DNA from: Chromera velia
Lineage: Eukaryota > Sar > Chromeraceae
Direction: 5' to 3'
NCBI GenBank assembly: GCA_018398765.1
Contig: JAHBMJ010001683.1
Location: forward strand, 32,317 to 67,316
Length of the DNA: 35,000 nt
Shown here in pieces: positions 22,478-32,640 of the stretch. The notes below the pieces were generated by a model, which was not told where the DNA came from, did no database searches, and saw nothing but the letters and a program-made list of their open reading frames with translations. The first letter of the stretch is position 1, and each line of letters opens with the position of its first letter. The translations under genes were made by a program, and so were the position numbers.

Positions 22478-25410
22478 TCAGTTTGACCTTCCCTTCTCGG
22501 GTGCGGGAGGGATCTGGCTGGAGATCTCGGGGTGCAGTCTGGCGATCTCTCCGAGGAATGCTCTGCGGAGCTGCTGCTCGTCCATGTGCTCCCAGTCGTC
22601 GAAGGGGACGCGGACCTGCATTACGCACGCACGCACGCACGCACAGATGCACGTAGGGACAAGTACGCATGAATACCCCAAAAAACACAAATAACTAATG
22701 TACTTCAGGCAACAAGCAGGACTAGTTGATTGAAGCAAGAGAGGACCGGCAGCCAAGAGAAGGAAATCTTGCTCTGCAAGAAGTGGCTTCAATTTCAATG
22801 TCAGAAGAAGACAGTGGGTTCACAACAAAGGAAGTGGAGGCTATTTTTCATCTCAGTTCTCTCTCTGCGGCAGGAGACAGTCGATCTACGGAGAGAGATC
22901 AGTCCACGAACCCATGCAAACACCCAAAGCAACCAACCAACGAACCTTTTCACTGTCCATCTCCTCGATTTTGGGAGTGCGGATGTCCTTGAAGAGAGGG
23001 TGAGCGAGAGCGTCCTCGACAGTGATTCTCTTCTGGGGAACGAAAACGAGCATCTTGGAGAGAAGGTCGACTGCCTCCTTGGTGGAGGCGGGGAAGCGCT
23101 TCTCGAGAGAGGCGGCGGGACGGGGCTGGAAGAGAGACACGTACTTCTTAGCGTCGTTCTTCTCGAGGAATTCGGTTTCCTCGGGGGAGGGGGTTCCGAG
23201 GATGTTGAAGATCATCTGCAACTGATCCTTTGTGCCACGGGTGTGGAATTTGTAGTCAGTTGCGTGCTTCTTATCGGGGGAAAGGGGGAAGCAGGAAGAT
23301 CCAGGGAAGAGCGGACCTCTGTCGGTGTGATAGGGCACATTCTCCTTGATCATGTTCATCATCTCAGCGAAAATGCACCCGACAGACCAGACGTCAATTG
23401 CTGCTGTGTAGTTCTCCTGAAGAAGAATCAACTCGGGGGCCCTGTACCATCTGGTCACGACGTGGCCTGTCAACTGTCTCTTCATCTTGTTCGTTGCAGG
23501 AACGCCGACCATCTGCTCTCCGTTCTCCCCTCTGGGTGACTGGGGAAGGGGGGGAGCCTGGTCGACTGTTCGGGCAAGACCGAAGTCACTGCACACAGGG
23601 AAGAGACAGACATCACATACACAGGTGTAATCCCACAATTTTCTACTTATGAGATAAGTGCCCTCAACTTCACACTCACCCTCGGGCAAAAACGCAAGCA
23701 CGCCCACCCACCCAATTCTCCCCACACACATCGTCTCGCACTTTTGTCTGCCAGTAAAAGAAATCAGGCACCCACACAAGACCCCCAGAAGGCACGAGTC
23801 TCGTCCACAAGCTGTGCCGCCTCTCCCAATACTCTGACTGGGGCCCCTTTGCCCGTCAGCCATCCGTTCAAATTCCGCTTCCCTCTTCCGAACCAGCATC
23901 GTACTACAGCTCATCCATCGTAACCGTCTTGAAGCCCTTTGCAAGACTGTGCGACCCCTTCCCCTCTCCTGATTTTTTTTTTCTCTCTGCCTCCCTCCTG
24001 TCCCCCGTTTCATGCTCCAATGCATGTCTCCCCCCCCATCTGCTTGCCCTGCTGCCCTTAATCCCTCGTCTTCCTGCCTGTCACTTGTTGAACAAGCAGC
24101 TTGTCACGACGATGCAGTCTCTGATCAAGCATCCCACCTCGTCTTCCCAGCCCGCTCTGTCAGTCTTTCTCGCTCTTTCTACTTTCAGACCGACCACCTG
24201 ACTACGCCTATTTCCGCGAAGTAGCAGTGTGTCTGTACACATGCTCTCGCTGCACACCTGCCTGCCTGCCTGCCTGCCTGAGTGACTGACCAGATCTTGA
24301 CGGAGCAGTCCTGGTTGACCAGACAGTTGGCAGGTTTCAAGTCTCTGTGGAAGATTCCCTTCGAGTGGACGTACTTGACTCCGATCAGGAGGTTGTACAG
24401 GAGAGTCTTGATGTGAAGTTCCGAAAGGTGCACAGGGGTTCTGAACAGTTTCTTCAGGTCGGAGTCGGCAATCTCCAAAACAATGTACACCTCCTGTGAA
24501 GAGACAAGAGCGCAACACAGCAAAAAAAAATGCGAGGAGCCATGCCAGATGATCCCAATACAAGCACGCCAAATGGCCATTCGTCTTCTATCTGACATCA
24601 AGTGTAAGGGCAAAGATTCAAACCGCCAGCAATGGCAATAAAACATCAACCCTACCCTCGCCGAATCGTGTAGGATCGCACCATTCAGTCACGTAACTTC
24701 AAGCACCCAGATGAAATGGAAGGGAGACACTCAATTACTAGTCCCACCAGCCATGTACTCAAGCACAAACGACCACGGCAGGGGACTGTCTGGAGCTTTC
24801 CTTCCTCGGAAACCAACGCAACAGCTGTGGGATCAAAATCGGTTGTGGCGACTGAGGATTCACGTCTGCAGGTTTTGTGGCGAAAGAAGCTGAAAAGATG
24901 CTGACTTTTGAACACGTAAACAAGGAACTAAGTCAACTTACATCAAAGTGCTTCAGATCTCTCGGGACGGCGATGTCGAGAAGCTGCACGACGTGCGTAT
25001 GCTTCAGTCTGTTGAGGAGAGCAATCTCTCGGAGAATTCTCTTGCAGTCGACAAGATCCTCGAAGACTCTGTGCATTCGCTTGATTGCGACAATCTTTTG
25101 AGTCTTGTGGTCGAAGGCTTCGCACACGGCTCCTGCAAAAGTAATGTGAGGTACAGACAGGGGTGTGTAGGCGTCAGTCACGGGGAAGGGGCGAGGCGGG
25201 TTTAGGGAAGTGACTGACCGTAAGAACCGGTTCCGATCATGTGTTTCACCTCATACCTATCGGGGATCTGCCAGTCCGCGTGGGCACGCGGAATGGATGC
25301 CGGCTTTGCCTGCATGAAGGAAAGGGAGAGACACGTCAGTTGATGAGATAGGGTGGCGTGATTCCGCTCCCTTGCTGAAAATCGAAAAGGAAACTGACCT
25401 GTTGCGCCAT
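22478..25410 (-). CDS. MAPK2: MAPK2-type mitogen-activated protein kinase (alveolate TxH class)
   Basis: Six exons in transcript order: 25410-25399, 25309-25219, 25132-24942, 24493-24291, 23588-22946 and 22615-22478 (stop TGA). All have GT-AG ends with matched phases, giving 425 residues. The kinase landmarks are the G-loop GTGSYGAV (31-37), VAIK with Lys52, HRDLKPAN with Asp149, DFGLAR with Asp167, and an enlarged activation loop ending TGH (206-208) before VVTRWYRAPE. A long insert after the DVWSVG helix contains GPLFPGSSCFPLSP. TGH/TSH in place of the usual T-x-Y, plus that insert, mark the apicomplexan MAPK2 group (Pfmap-2, TgMAPK2), which is linked to cell division and centrosome duplication. 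The first coding exon has only 12 bases (MAQQ). The last exon gives a short charged tail. The protein is presumably cytosolic. Its promoter region is shared, head to head, with the glycosyltransferase gene. Confidence 0.93.
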
Positions 25411-26171
25411 CGCTGCCCAGACAAAAGCAACACTTGATTGGTGTTGTACTGATCGATCGGAAAGCTACTTACTGCGCTTGAAGGCTTGGTCAGATGAAGC
25501 ACGATTCAAATCAAAGACGCCTTCAGCAAGCAATACGGGTGAAGATGTCTTCAAAGCTATGGGAGCAGGGAAGAACTGCTACAATTCGAGAAGCTGAGAC
25601 CGAAATTAAGCCGACTTTCTGGTGTGCATGCATCCAAATTTTGACCGCCTCGATCGATTTCGACCGATAAAAAAAAGAGCCACCGTGCGTATGCGTGCGC
25701 CCGGACCGTGAAAGCGAAAAAAGCTTCTGCCGAGCCAGAAAATTGTCTCTTTCCGGGGCCGGGACGTGTCTGCCTCGAATGGCAGCTCCACCTCGTCAAC
25801 ATTCGGATTTCAGCATCCACCTATGAAAGGTCGGCAGCGGAGAAAATTAAAAAATGCCCGCGGAGCCATTTTGGAACTCAGACAATTTAGCTTTTTTCCG
25901 ATTTAAATTAAATGGGGTGTGTGACTCGGACGCAAGGTAAAGGCCCATATTGAAGCTCAACTGAAGCCTAAACCAAAAGCCAGCTCCGTCTACATCAGAC
26001 GTATCGAAAGAATCAGTTGTGTTCCGATTGAACGGTCTTGAACCACTTCAATTCCTTCTGCTGCCTGCAAGAGCTCTCGAAGCAGTCCATCCTTTCGATC
26101 AACTCCATCTCTCTGTGCCAAACACCAGACACTGGCTGACTGGACAGGCTCCTGAGTATCCAATCGGCGAA
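25411..26171. promoter_or_regulatory. Shared divergent promoter region of the MAPK2-like and GT16 genes
   Basis: About 760 bp separate the two start codons, which face away from each other. The region holds TGTGCATGCATCC at 25622-25634 and a palindromic TCGATCGA at 25650-25657. There is no clear TATA box. The glycosyltransferase frame is open from an ATG at 26019, so the true spacer may be shorter. Confidence 0.4.
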
Positions 26172-29100
26172 ATGGCGAAGCGTTGGCGCCTACCGCCACT
26201 CCACACTGCCGTATTCCTTGTGCAGCGTCTCCTGAATCTTCTGTTGCTGTGTTGCATTCGCAGTCTGGTTTGCACGATCCGTATTGGTCGCTTTCTATGC
26301 CGTAAGCGCCGCCTCTCCTGGTTGTTTGGATCGAGGCGGAAGGTCCTTGCGTGCACTGCCTTTTCTGCATTCGTCGCTGTGTGTCTTGCATCGTTTTGTG
26401 TTGTTTACTTGCAAAAAGATCTCCGAAACCGTCTCGCTCATGAACGCTACGAGGACCTCCAGCTGAAAGAAAGTTGGGTCCGCTATGCGATTGATCCTTT
26501 GAGAATACGGAATCTCGACAGATTCCCCCTGCGTGGAAAGATTGTGCCCATCGTTCTCTTCGTGTACAACCGGGTCCAGTACATCAGGCAAACTCTGGAG
26601 GGACTGAAGAACTGTACAGGTCAGGGTACCATATTCATTAGCAGAGAGAGCGTGCAGCAGGCTGCTCCAGAACAATGGCAGGCCGATAGTCAGACCTGCC
26701 AAGGATGCTGTTCGGAACGGACGACAGCAGGCGCTGTACACAATCGAACATTCCCGAAGGCACAAGCTGCGCTTCCAGGAAACCATCTATCACTCGAAAC
26801 ATACGGACAGGCAGGACTACGGACACGGCCTACAGATGTCCGGATGGGTAGAGTTGCACTGCCACAGAGGAGTGATAGATACTTCAACACCGGTCTGAGA
26901 GGGGAGAAGAGGACAAGAGGGGAGGAGAGGAGAAACGGAAAGAGAAAGAGAGGGGGGGAAAGGGAAGTGCGGTGGAAACATATTAAGGCAGGCACGAATG
27001 TAGTCAGACAGTCAGTCAATGAACAAGCAACGACGCACACTGCAATTTTCTCCCCGATCGCACAGCAGATTCCAGAGAAAGCTCTTGAGCATGGATGCCT
27101 GTTCCCTCTTTTTCCCCCCCTGCTTGTCTCGCCTGAATTGTGACCGCCTCGTTCTTACCCTTCCCTCTCCTTTGTCTCTTTCCCATTTTTGTTGACTCCT
27201 CTTGGCGTTCTTACTCCAGGTGTCTGTCCCTCCGCGGGACACTTTCTTTCTTTCTTCTCCTTCCTTGAGGTTGGTGTCCTGACAGATTCCTTTCGCGTGG
27301 GGGTTTTGGGCTTCCACGTTCTCTCTTGCCCCATCTCTTTCTCTCTGCATGCAGACATCCAAAACACTCTTCTGATTGTGTCACACGACGGGGACGAGAA
27401 GAGACTTGCGTCCACTTACGAGCTGACCCGGTCTGTCGACTTCATGCCTGTGCTTGAACTCGAACACCCTCGATGCGATGACTGTGTGGACATCTCCATG
27501 AAGACAAAAATGCTCCAGGGGAAACACTACAATCACCAGGTCCGACGTTCGGTCTGCCGAGCTTTCCATCAATTGGCATATCATGCGGTTTGCCCTGTCC
27601 TTCGTGACTGTGTGGCTTCACTGCAGTAGGACATGAAGACACATGTTGCAGTGTGTTTTTGCTTTCTTATTGGCCTGTCTGTCTTACCGCCTGGTTCACT
27701 CTTTCTTTGTCTGCGTTTCTATCTGTGGGCCTCTCTGATGGCTCAACTGTTCCTTTTCTTGGATGCCTGTTTGTCTGCCTGTCTAACCATGCGTATGCGT
27801 GCGTTTCGGCCCTCGTGTATGCTTCGCTGCATATGTTCTTGCGCTCCTCTCTTCCAGCCCTCTCTCGCCGATTAGCTGCCTGTCCCCGTCTCACAGGTTT
27901 GTTTCTCCCCGTGCCGTTTCTCAGCACAGAAATTATTACACGCAATCCAGTAAAAGAGGAGACAGACAATGAAGAAGCAAAATGAATACCTGTTTTCATC
28001 GTCAATTTATGAATTGCAGCAAGTGATAAATTTCAAGAAGCACTGGTGGTGGATGAACGAAATATTCTGGGGAGGAATACAGCCGAGGCTGCCTGTTGAG
28101 GCCTCGGCAGACTTTGCAATCTTCCTCGAGGATGACCATGTAGTTACCCCCGACTTCTATCAGCTGCTGCTGAAACTCACCCAGCTTCACGCATCAGTAG
28201 AGAGGAATTCCACACACCCCTCCCTCCCCCAGCTTGACCGTCCCTCAGATCACCTGGAAGGATTAACACAAGATGAAAAGCTCCAGGCTTTGTTGGCAGA
28301 CAGCTGGGGCGTGGCGATGTTCCCCCCCCATAAGAATACAAAAATCTTCGGGGCCCATGAAGCGGTGCCTGATCGGAGTGTTAGATTCTCTTTTGGGTTT
28401 CAACACGCATCCTACTGCTACAACCGCCGATTCTGGGATTTGGTGGTTGCAAACCGACACCACTTTTGGGAGTATGAGGGAGGGTACGATGTGACGATAG
28501 GGAGGTATCTGATGGGCACCTTGCGGCTTCTGCCACCCTTGCACATCTTTCCAGCAGCCTCCCGTGTGCGTGACATTGGAGAGATTGGTGTCACTGTGAA
28601 GACGGGGGATGACTGGGACAGGTGGGGGAGTGGAACGATGCCGCACTCTAGTCTTTCTAGCTTTCCGTATGAATTGAGAGTAGCTAGAAACGATACGCAG
28701 GCCTCTGCCTCTTTGGGTGTGGGAGTGATCAGACCAGAGGGAGAGGCGGTCATAGAGGTTGATAAGATTTTTGGAGTGGACCCAAGGGTGAGGGACAGGG
28801 AACGGCCACGTGAAGTGCCGGACCTTCCTATTTGGGATTTGGTGGTGCCTTCTTGTCCTGACCGAGTGGAGTGTTGGGCAGAAGACGGGGGGGGGAGGGA
28901 AGAGGGAATAGTGAAAGGAGGGAAGGAGGCCGGTGAGGGGAGAGAAGAGCCGAGTGAAGAGAGGGAGAATTTACGTTTCTGCGGTTGGTTTACTTCTTCG
29001 ACATGCTCAAGGCTCTTCAAAGACGGGTTCCTCTCATGTGAACTCTGCGAGTCGCCTGAGGTGAGTCAGTGAGTGAGTGGGCCGTTGGGTCAATGAGTGA

Positions 29101-30000
29101 GTGAGTGGGTCAATGACTGAAGGAGAGAATGATTGAGTGAGTCAGTGAGTGAGAAAGTGAATGAGTGAGTCAGTGGGGGAGAGAGAGAAAGAGTCAATGA
29201 GTGAGTCAATGAGTAAGTCAATGAAAGAGGAAAGGAGTGACTCTTTTCCCTCCTTGAGTGGTGGAGTGACCTTTTTCTCCAAATTTTCTATTGTTTTCTG
29301 TCCGTCTTGCAAGTTCCCTCTTGTCCCTGTTCCCACCCGTCTTTCCTTATCCCCCTTCCCTACCTGCATTTGCTCATCCCTCGGTCCAACTTTTTTCTCC
29401 AGCTCTCTCTCTTCCTACCTCCCGTCTTCCCTCCCTTCCCCCCCCACCCTCGCCTCTCCCCCGCCCTCCCCCTCGTTTCCCCCGCCCCCCACCTCCCTGT
29501 CTTTCTTTTTCTCCGCCTCCCGCTGCTCCCCCCCTCTGCGCCGACCTCCGTCTCTGCGTGTGCGCTCATGCTTACCTGTGTATCTCCCTCTGTGAGCATC
29601 CACACTTGTCTCGTGGTGAACACGGAAGCATGTCTGAGAATATGTGGAAGCACATTCTTGGCGAACCCTGGTCGGGTTTGTCTATCCATCTGTCTGTGTA
29701 AAGCCCACAATGTAATTGCCGATACGCTACGTCTAATTGTTTGTCTGTTTTCCAGGTCCGTTTATCGTCCAGGCCCATAAGGTTCTTTTCTATTCACTTG
29801 TTCTTTGTGTTTCTCAATACCAACCAATGCAGCTGGAGCCTGTCGCTCTTTTACGGAATCACACCGAGGCGTGCAACCGTGAGTTCCCGGGTTGCTGTAG
29901 GGCGGCTCCTGCGGGTCAGGCTGATGGGAGGGGAGAAGGTAGTGCGGGAGAGCACAGAGATCCCGGGTGTCGAATAAAAACTCCATTTCGTCGTGCATAG
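26172..30000 (+). CDS. MGAT2: GT16-family N-acetylglucosaminyltransferase II-like protein (MGAT2/GnT-II)
   Basis: Exons are 26172-26619, 27355-27539 and 28020-29060, phase-matched, plus a possible last exon 29833-30000 (stop TAG). If the strong donor at 29061 (CCTGAG|GTGAGT) is not used, the protein ends at 29072. The N-terminus is basic with two hydrophobic segments (about residues 13-37 and 57-79), fitting a type II Golgi protein. Catalytic landmarks are PIVLFVYNR, LLIVSHDG, KKHWWWMNEIFW and FLEDDHVVTPDFY (the metal-binding E-D-D-H), then a late DIGEIG block. All match the order seen in MGAT2, which adds beta-1,2-GlcNAc to the alpha-1,6-mannose arm of N-glycans using UDP-GlcNAc. The tail of exon 3 (from about 28790) is Gly/Glu-rich with clustered cysteines and is not conserved in known relatives. 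An alternative start is 26019. Family confidence is high; both ends are uncertain. Confidence 0.83.
29058..29235 (+). repeat. GAGT/CAGT tetranucleotide repeat region
   Basis: Imperfect GAGT, CAAT and CAGT units run from the end of exon 3 of the GT16 gene into the following sequence. The apparent GTGAGT donor at 29061 is itself part of this repeat. Confidence 0.85.
29400..29530 (+). repeat. C/T-rich polypyrimidine tract
   Basis: About 130 bases consist almost entirely of C and T with runs of 6-7 C. It lies in the putative last intron or 3' region of the GT16 gene. Purine/pyrimidine asymmetry of this kind can form unusual DNA structures; nothing here looks coding. Confidence 0.8.
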
Positions 30001-30250
30001 CAGGTCTGCACGACGACAGTGCACATGGCTTCAAGTTCCGTTGAATGTTTCGATCGCTGCTTCGCTTTGGCATATAGTTGATTCTAGGATTGATCTTCAT
30101 TTTTCATGTAACATGCAGACTATCAAGACTATGGTACATGATGTGTGATGTTTATGCTAGCGTTTATAGGAGTTAAATTTAGGCTCCCGGCGCCAGTAAA
30201 TTTAAAGAAAAAACTGGGTTTAGGTTGGCTTTGATTGATTGATTTACTTG

Positions 30251-30283
<33 letters not shown>

Positions 30284-30577
30284 AGGTCCAATTGATTATT
30301 GATATAAGTTTAAAACTAGAGGTATTTTTTTTTTTAAATTTAAATGACATTTTCACTTTTTTTTTTTTACTGATCGGAATTCGCTTTTTACTGGTAAAAT
30401 TACTGGGCCACCCTAGGGGTCACCAGTAAATTGACCAGGAATTTAATAGGGCAAGGGATAAAAATATCCGTAAATATGTTTAAATATCCCAGATCGATGT
30501 TTTGGTTTCTCCTAGGGTTTCTCATATTTCAATCATAGATGCATTGAACCACTGACAGTCCACTGTAGCGGTGCTAC
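30001..30577. other. AT-rich intergenic stretch
   Basis: The visible features are a TTGAT/GATT repeat (about 30230-30285, mostly GATT units) and T runs at 30327-30335 and 30358-30368. No gene is seen. Confidence 0.7.
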
Positions 30578-31312
30578 TTATTTGAGCGACTCTCCAAGGA
30601 GCTTTTCCACAGCCGCGTCCTCTGGCACTTCCCAGCCTCGCTGAACTGAAGCGCTAGCAGTCGCCTTCCCATGTAGCCACACTCCCTTGTCGACATCGGT
30701 AGGCGAAGCTGTAGCGTCCTTGCGACCCTCTTTGTACTAAAAGCCCCAGACAACTTTCTCTCCTTGCACGGGAACAACCACTATAAAGAGGTCGTACTGC
30801 TTGAACTGGGCGTGGTAAGGTACAATGAGGAAGGCCGTGGTAGTACCCTTCTTAAGCTGCAGCCGCTTATGTCCATTGAGTGTCTTCTAGAGCTCTGCAG
30901 CGTTCACGGCAGTTGCCTCTTCTACCACCCTCCCGAAGCAACTCCCGAAGAGTCTGGGAGGGAACAGCTCATCAACCGCATACCACTCGTCCCACTCAAG
31001 CAGCAGCAGGCGTATGGCGATACCCGTGGTCATAACTCCTTCCCACTGGTCTCTGCTGGCCGTCTTTACCTCATTTAGCTTTCGCAGCTGGTCAAAAATC
31101 ATTTTGCAGGTTGCGTTCTACTCGCGGAACACTTATAATTTAGAGTTGAAAACCGCTGCGAGATAGCATGGAGGCCACGCAGCTTTGCTTTTCTGCAGAA
31201 CGTTAACAAACGCCTGCCATCTCTGCGGGGCATCCATCCAGTTCCCCAAAATGGGGGACCGAATCACACCCTGAAGCTCTTCGGGCAGAGGTTCCCCATA
31301 AGGGGTTACCTA
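30578..31312 (-). pseudogene. Decayed reading frame, possible RHS/Crinkler-type protein remnant
   Basis: One minus-strand frame gives protein-like sequence across about 245 codons, ending at TAA 30578-30580. It is interrupted by stops at 30737-30739, 30887-30889, 31118-31120 and 31310-31312 (all TAG) and at 31133-31135 (TAA). Between stops the translation keeps normal composition, for example GNWMDAPQRWQAFVNVLQKS, EWDEWYAVDELFPPRLFG and FLIVPYHAQFKQYDLF. The end pattern VWLHGKA, then GWEVPED, then LLGESLK resembles the C-terminal blocks I associate with retrotransposon-hot-spot and Crinkler-like proteins. That match is from memory and tentative. No frameshift was needed over the whole span. 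Confidence 0.55.
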
Positions 31313-32009
31313 CCTCCCCCTATCATAGAGGAGAGGGAGAAAGGTCAGACTTACTAAGCTGATTGTCGCATGTCTGCACTGTGCAACACTTGAACAACAG
31401 TTGTTTACCTGTACGTTGACTGTTATGATAAATAAAAAAAAATCCTTTAGGATTAGGCTTTATATTCCAAGTTTGTCCCGAGGTCCACTGCCGGGGGACG
31501 GTTTGCACCGTTAAACAAAAAAGTTTTTTAATTTAATCTTTTATTTTTTTTTCTATAGTTTTTTTTTAATGTAGTGTAAGGCCTAGGTGGCTACTAGGTC
31601 GAATCCCAGTTGCAGGACTGTTACACAGAATGTTGTATGACTAGTTGTAAGAAAACTATACGTTTTTCCGTCCATAAATAAAAAAAGAAAAAAAAGATCA
31701 GAAACTTTCTTTTTTTTTTTCTTTTTTCTTTATGTGGAGAATCTTATGGAGTGCAGAGCGTATAGCCATTGACGTTTGGCTGGACTTAGGATAATCCTAG
31801 GGTTCAACTTTCTAGTAAACTTTTAATATTAAAAACTATAAACCCTCTAGATCTAGTCCTAGATTTTTTTTTATCATAAGATGATTAAAGGGTTTGTGTT
31901 CATTGCAACAAATAATGCTAGAGGTACTGCTTCCCGCCTCAGGGGTTTTTTGAAATGTAGGCAAACTTAGATGCAAAATTGAACATTGAATTTGATATCG
32001 ATCCTCTAA
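31313..32009. other. AT-rich region with homopolymer runs
   Basis: The sequence has long T and A runs (31548-31568, 31675-31735) and no supportable gene. GGTCGAATCCC at 31597-31607 resembles a tRNA-type B box but is not part of a foldable tRNA that I can find. Confidence 0.6.
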
Positions 32010-32265
32010 GTTTTTTCTGGTGGCTTTCAATCCTCTGCGTTAGGGAGACGCTTCTCTCTCTCCCCACCTATCACCCCACTCCATCCCCACTCCTCAGCCT
32101 GCAACAGGTTTTTTCTGGCGGTTTTCGGTTCTCTGCGTTCAGGAGACGCTTCTCTCTCTCCCCACCCATCACCCCACTGCTCAGCCTGCACCAAGTTTTT
32201 TTTGGCGGCTTTCAGTTTTCTGCGTTTGGGGCAGGCGGACCACCTCTGGAGCAGTGCTGAATTTA
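32010..32265 (+). repeat. Isolated block of the 87-bp satellite
   Basis: Between two and three units share the words AGCCTGCA, GTTTTTTCTGGCGG, CTCTGCGTT and GAGACGCTTCTCTC with the main array. They are separated from it by about 375 bp of unrelated sequence. Confidence 0.9.
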
Positions 32266-32640
32266 TGCTAAAGATCACCACAACTAGCATTGTGTGTTCC
32301 TCTCGTTTTGACTCCTTGTACTCTTTTCATCCGACTTTTCATCTTGTTATCCAACCTTTTTCTGCCTTGAAGTTCCCTTCGTGCATTGCATACCAATATA
32401 TAGTAGTATTAAATCACTTCAATCCTGAAGAAGTACGCCACCTGCTGACGACATAGCCCCACAGTAGCAACAGCTTTTCAGCAGCAAGGCCTCCAACAGC
32501 AACACAATGCACCTACCGGCACCGCCTGTGCCGCCGGCGCAACTCATCCCAACTTAGCAAGCACTAGTTACCCAACTCAAGCAACTAAAGAGGGGACAGC
32601 CAGTAACTACTTTTGGACAGCTCCCTCCGGCTCCCTCCCC
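32266..32640 (+). other. Non-satellite insert between satellite blocks, with a Gln/Pro-rich frame
   Basis: The left part is AT-rich and featureless. From about 32430 a plus-strand frame reads Gln-, Ser- and Pro-rich protein, for example QQLFSSKASNSNT and LVTQLKQLKRGQP, then enters the satellite in frame. It is broken by TAG at 32465-32467 and 32555-32557. It could be a remnant of a Gag-like gene, or chance in CAGCAA-rich DNA. Confidence 0.35.

Noticed and set aside
26620-27143. Continuation of the GT16 frame beyond 26619
   Set aside because: The CAG|GTCAGG-type donor and the phase-matched exon at 27355 restore the expected LLIVSHDG block. The read-through sequence is low-complexity Arg/Glu/Gly.
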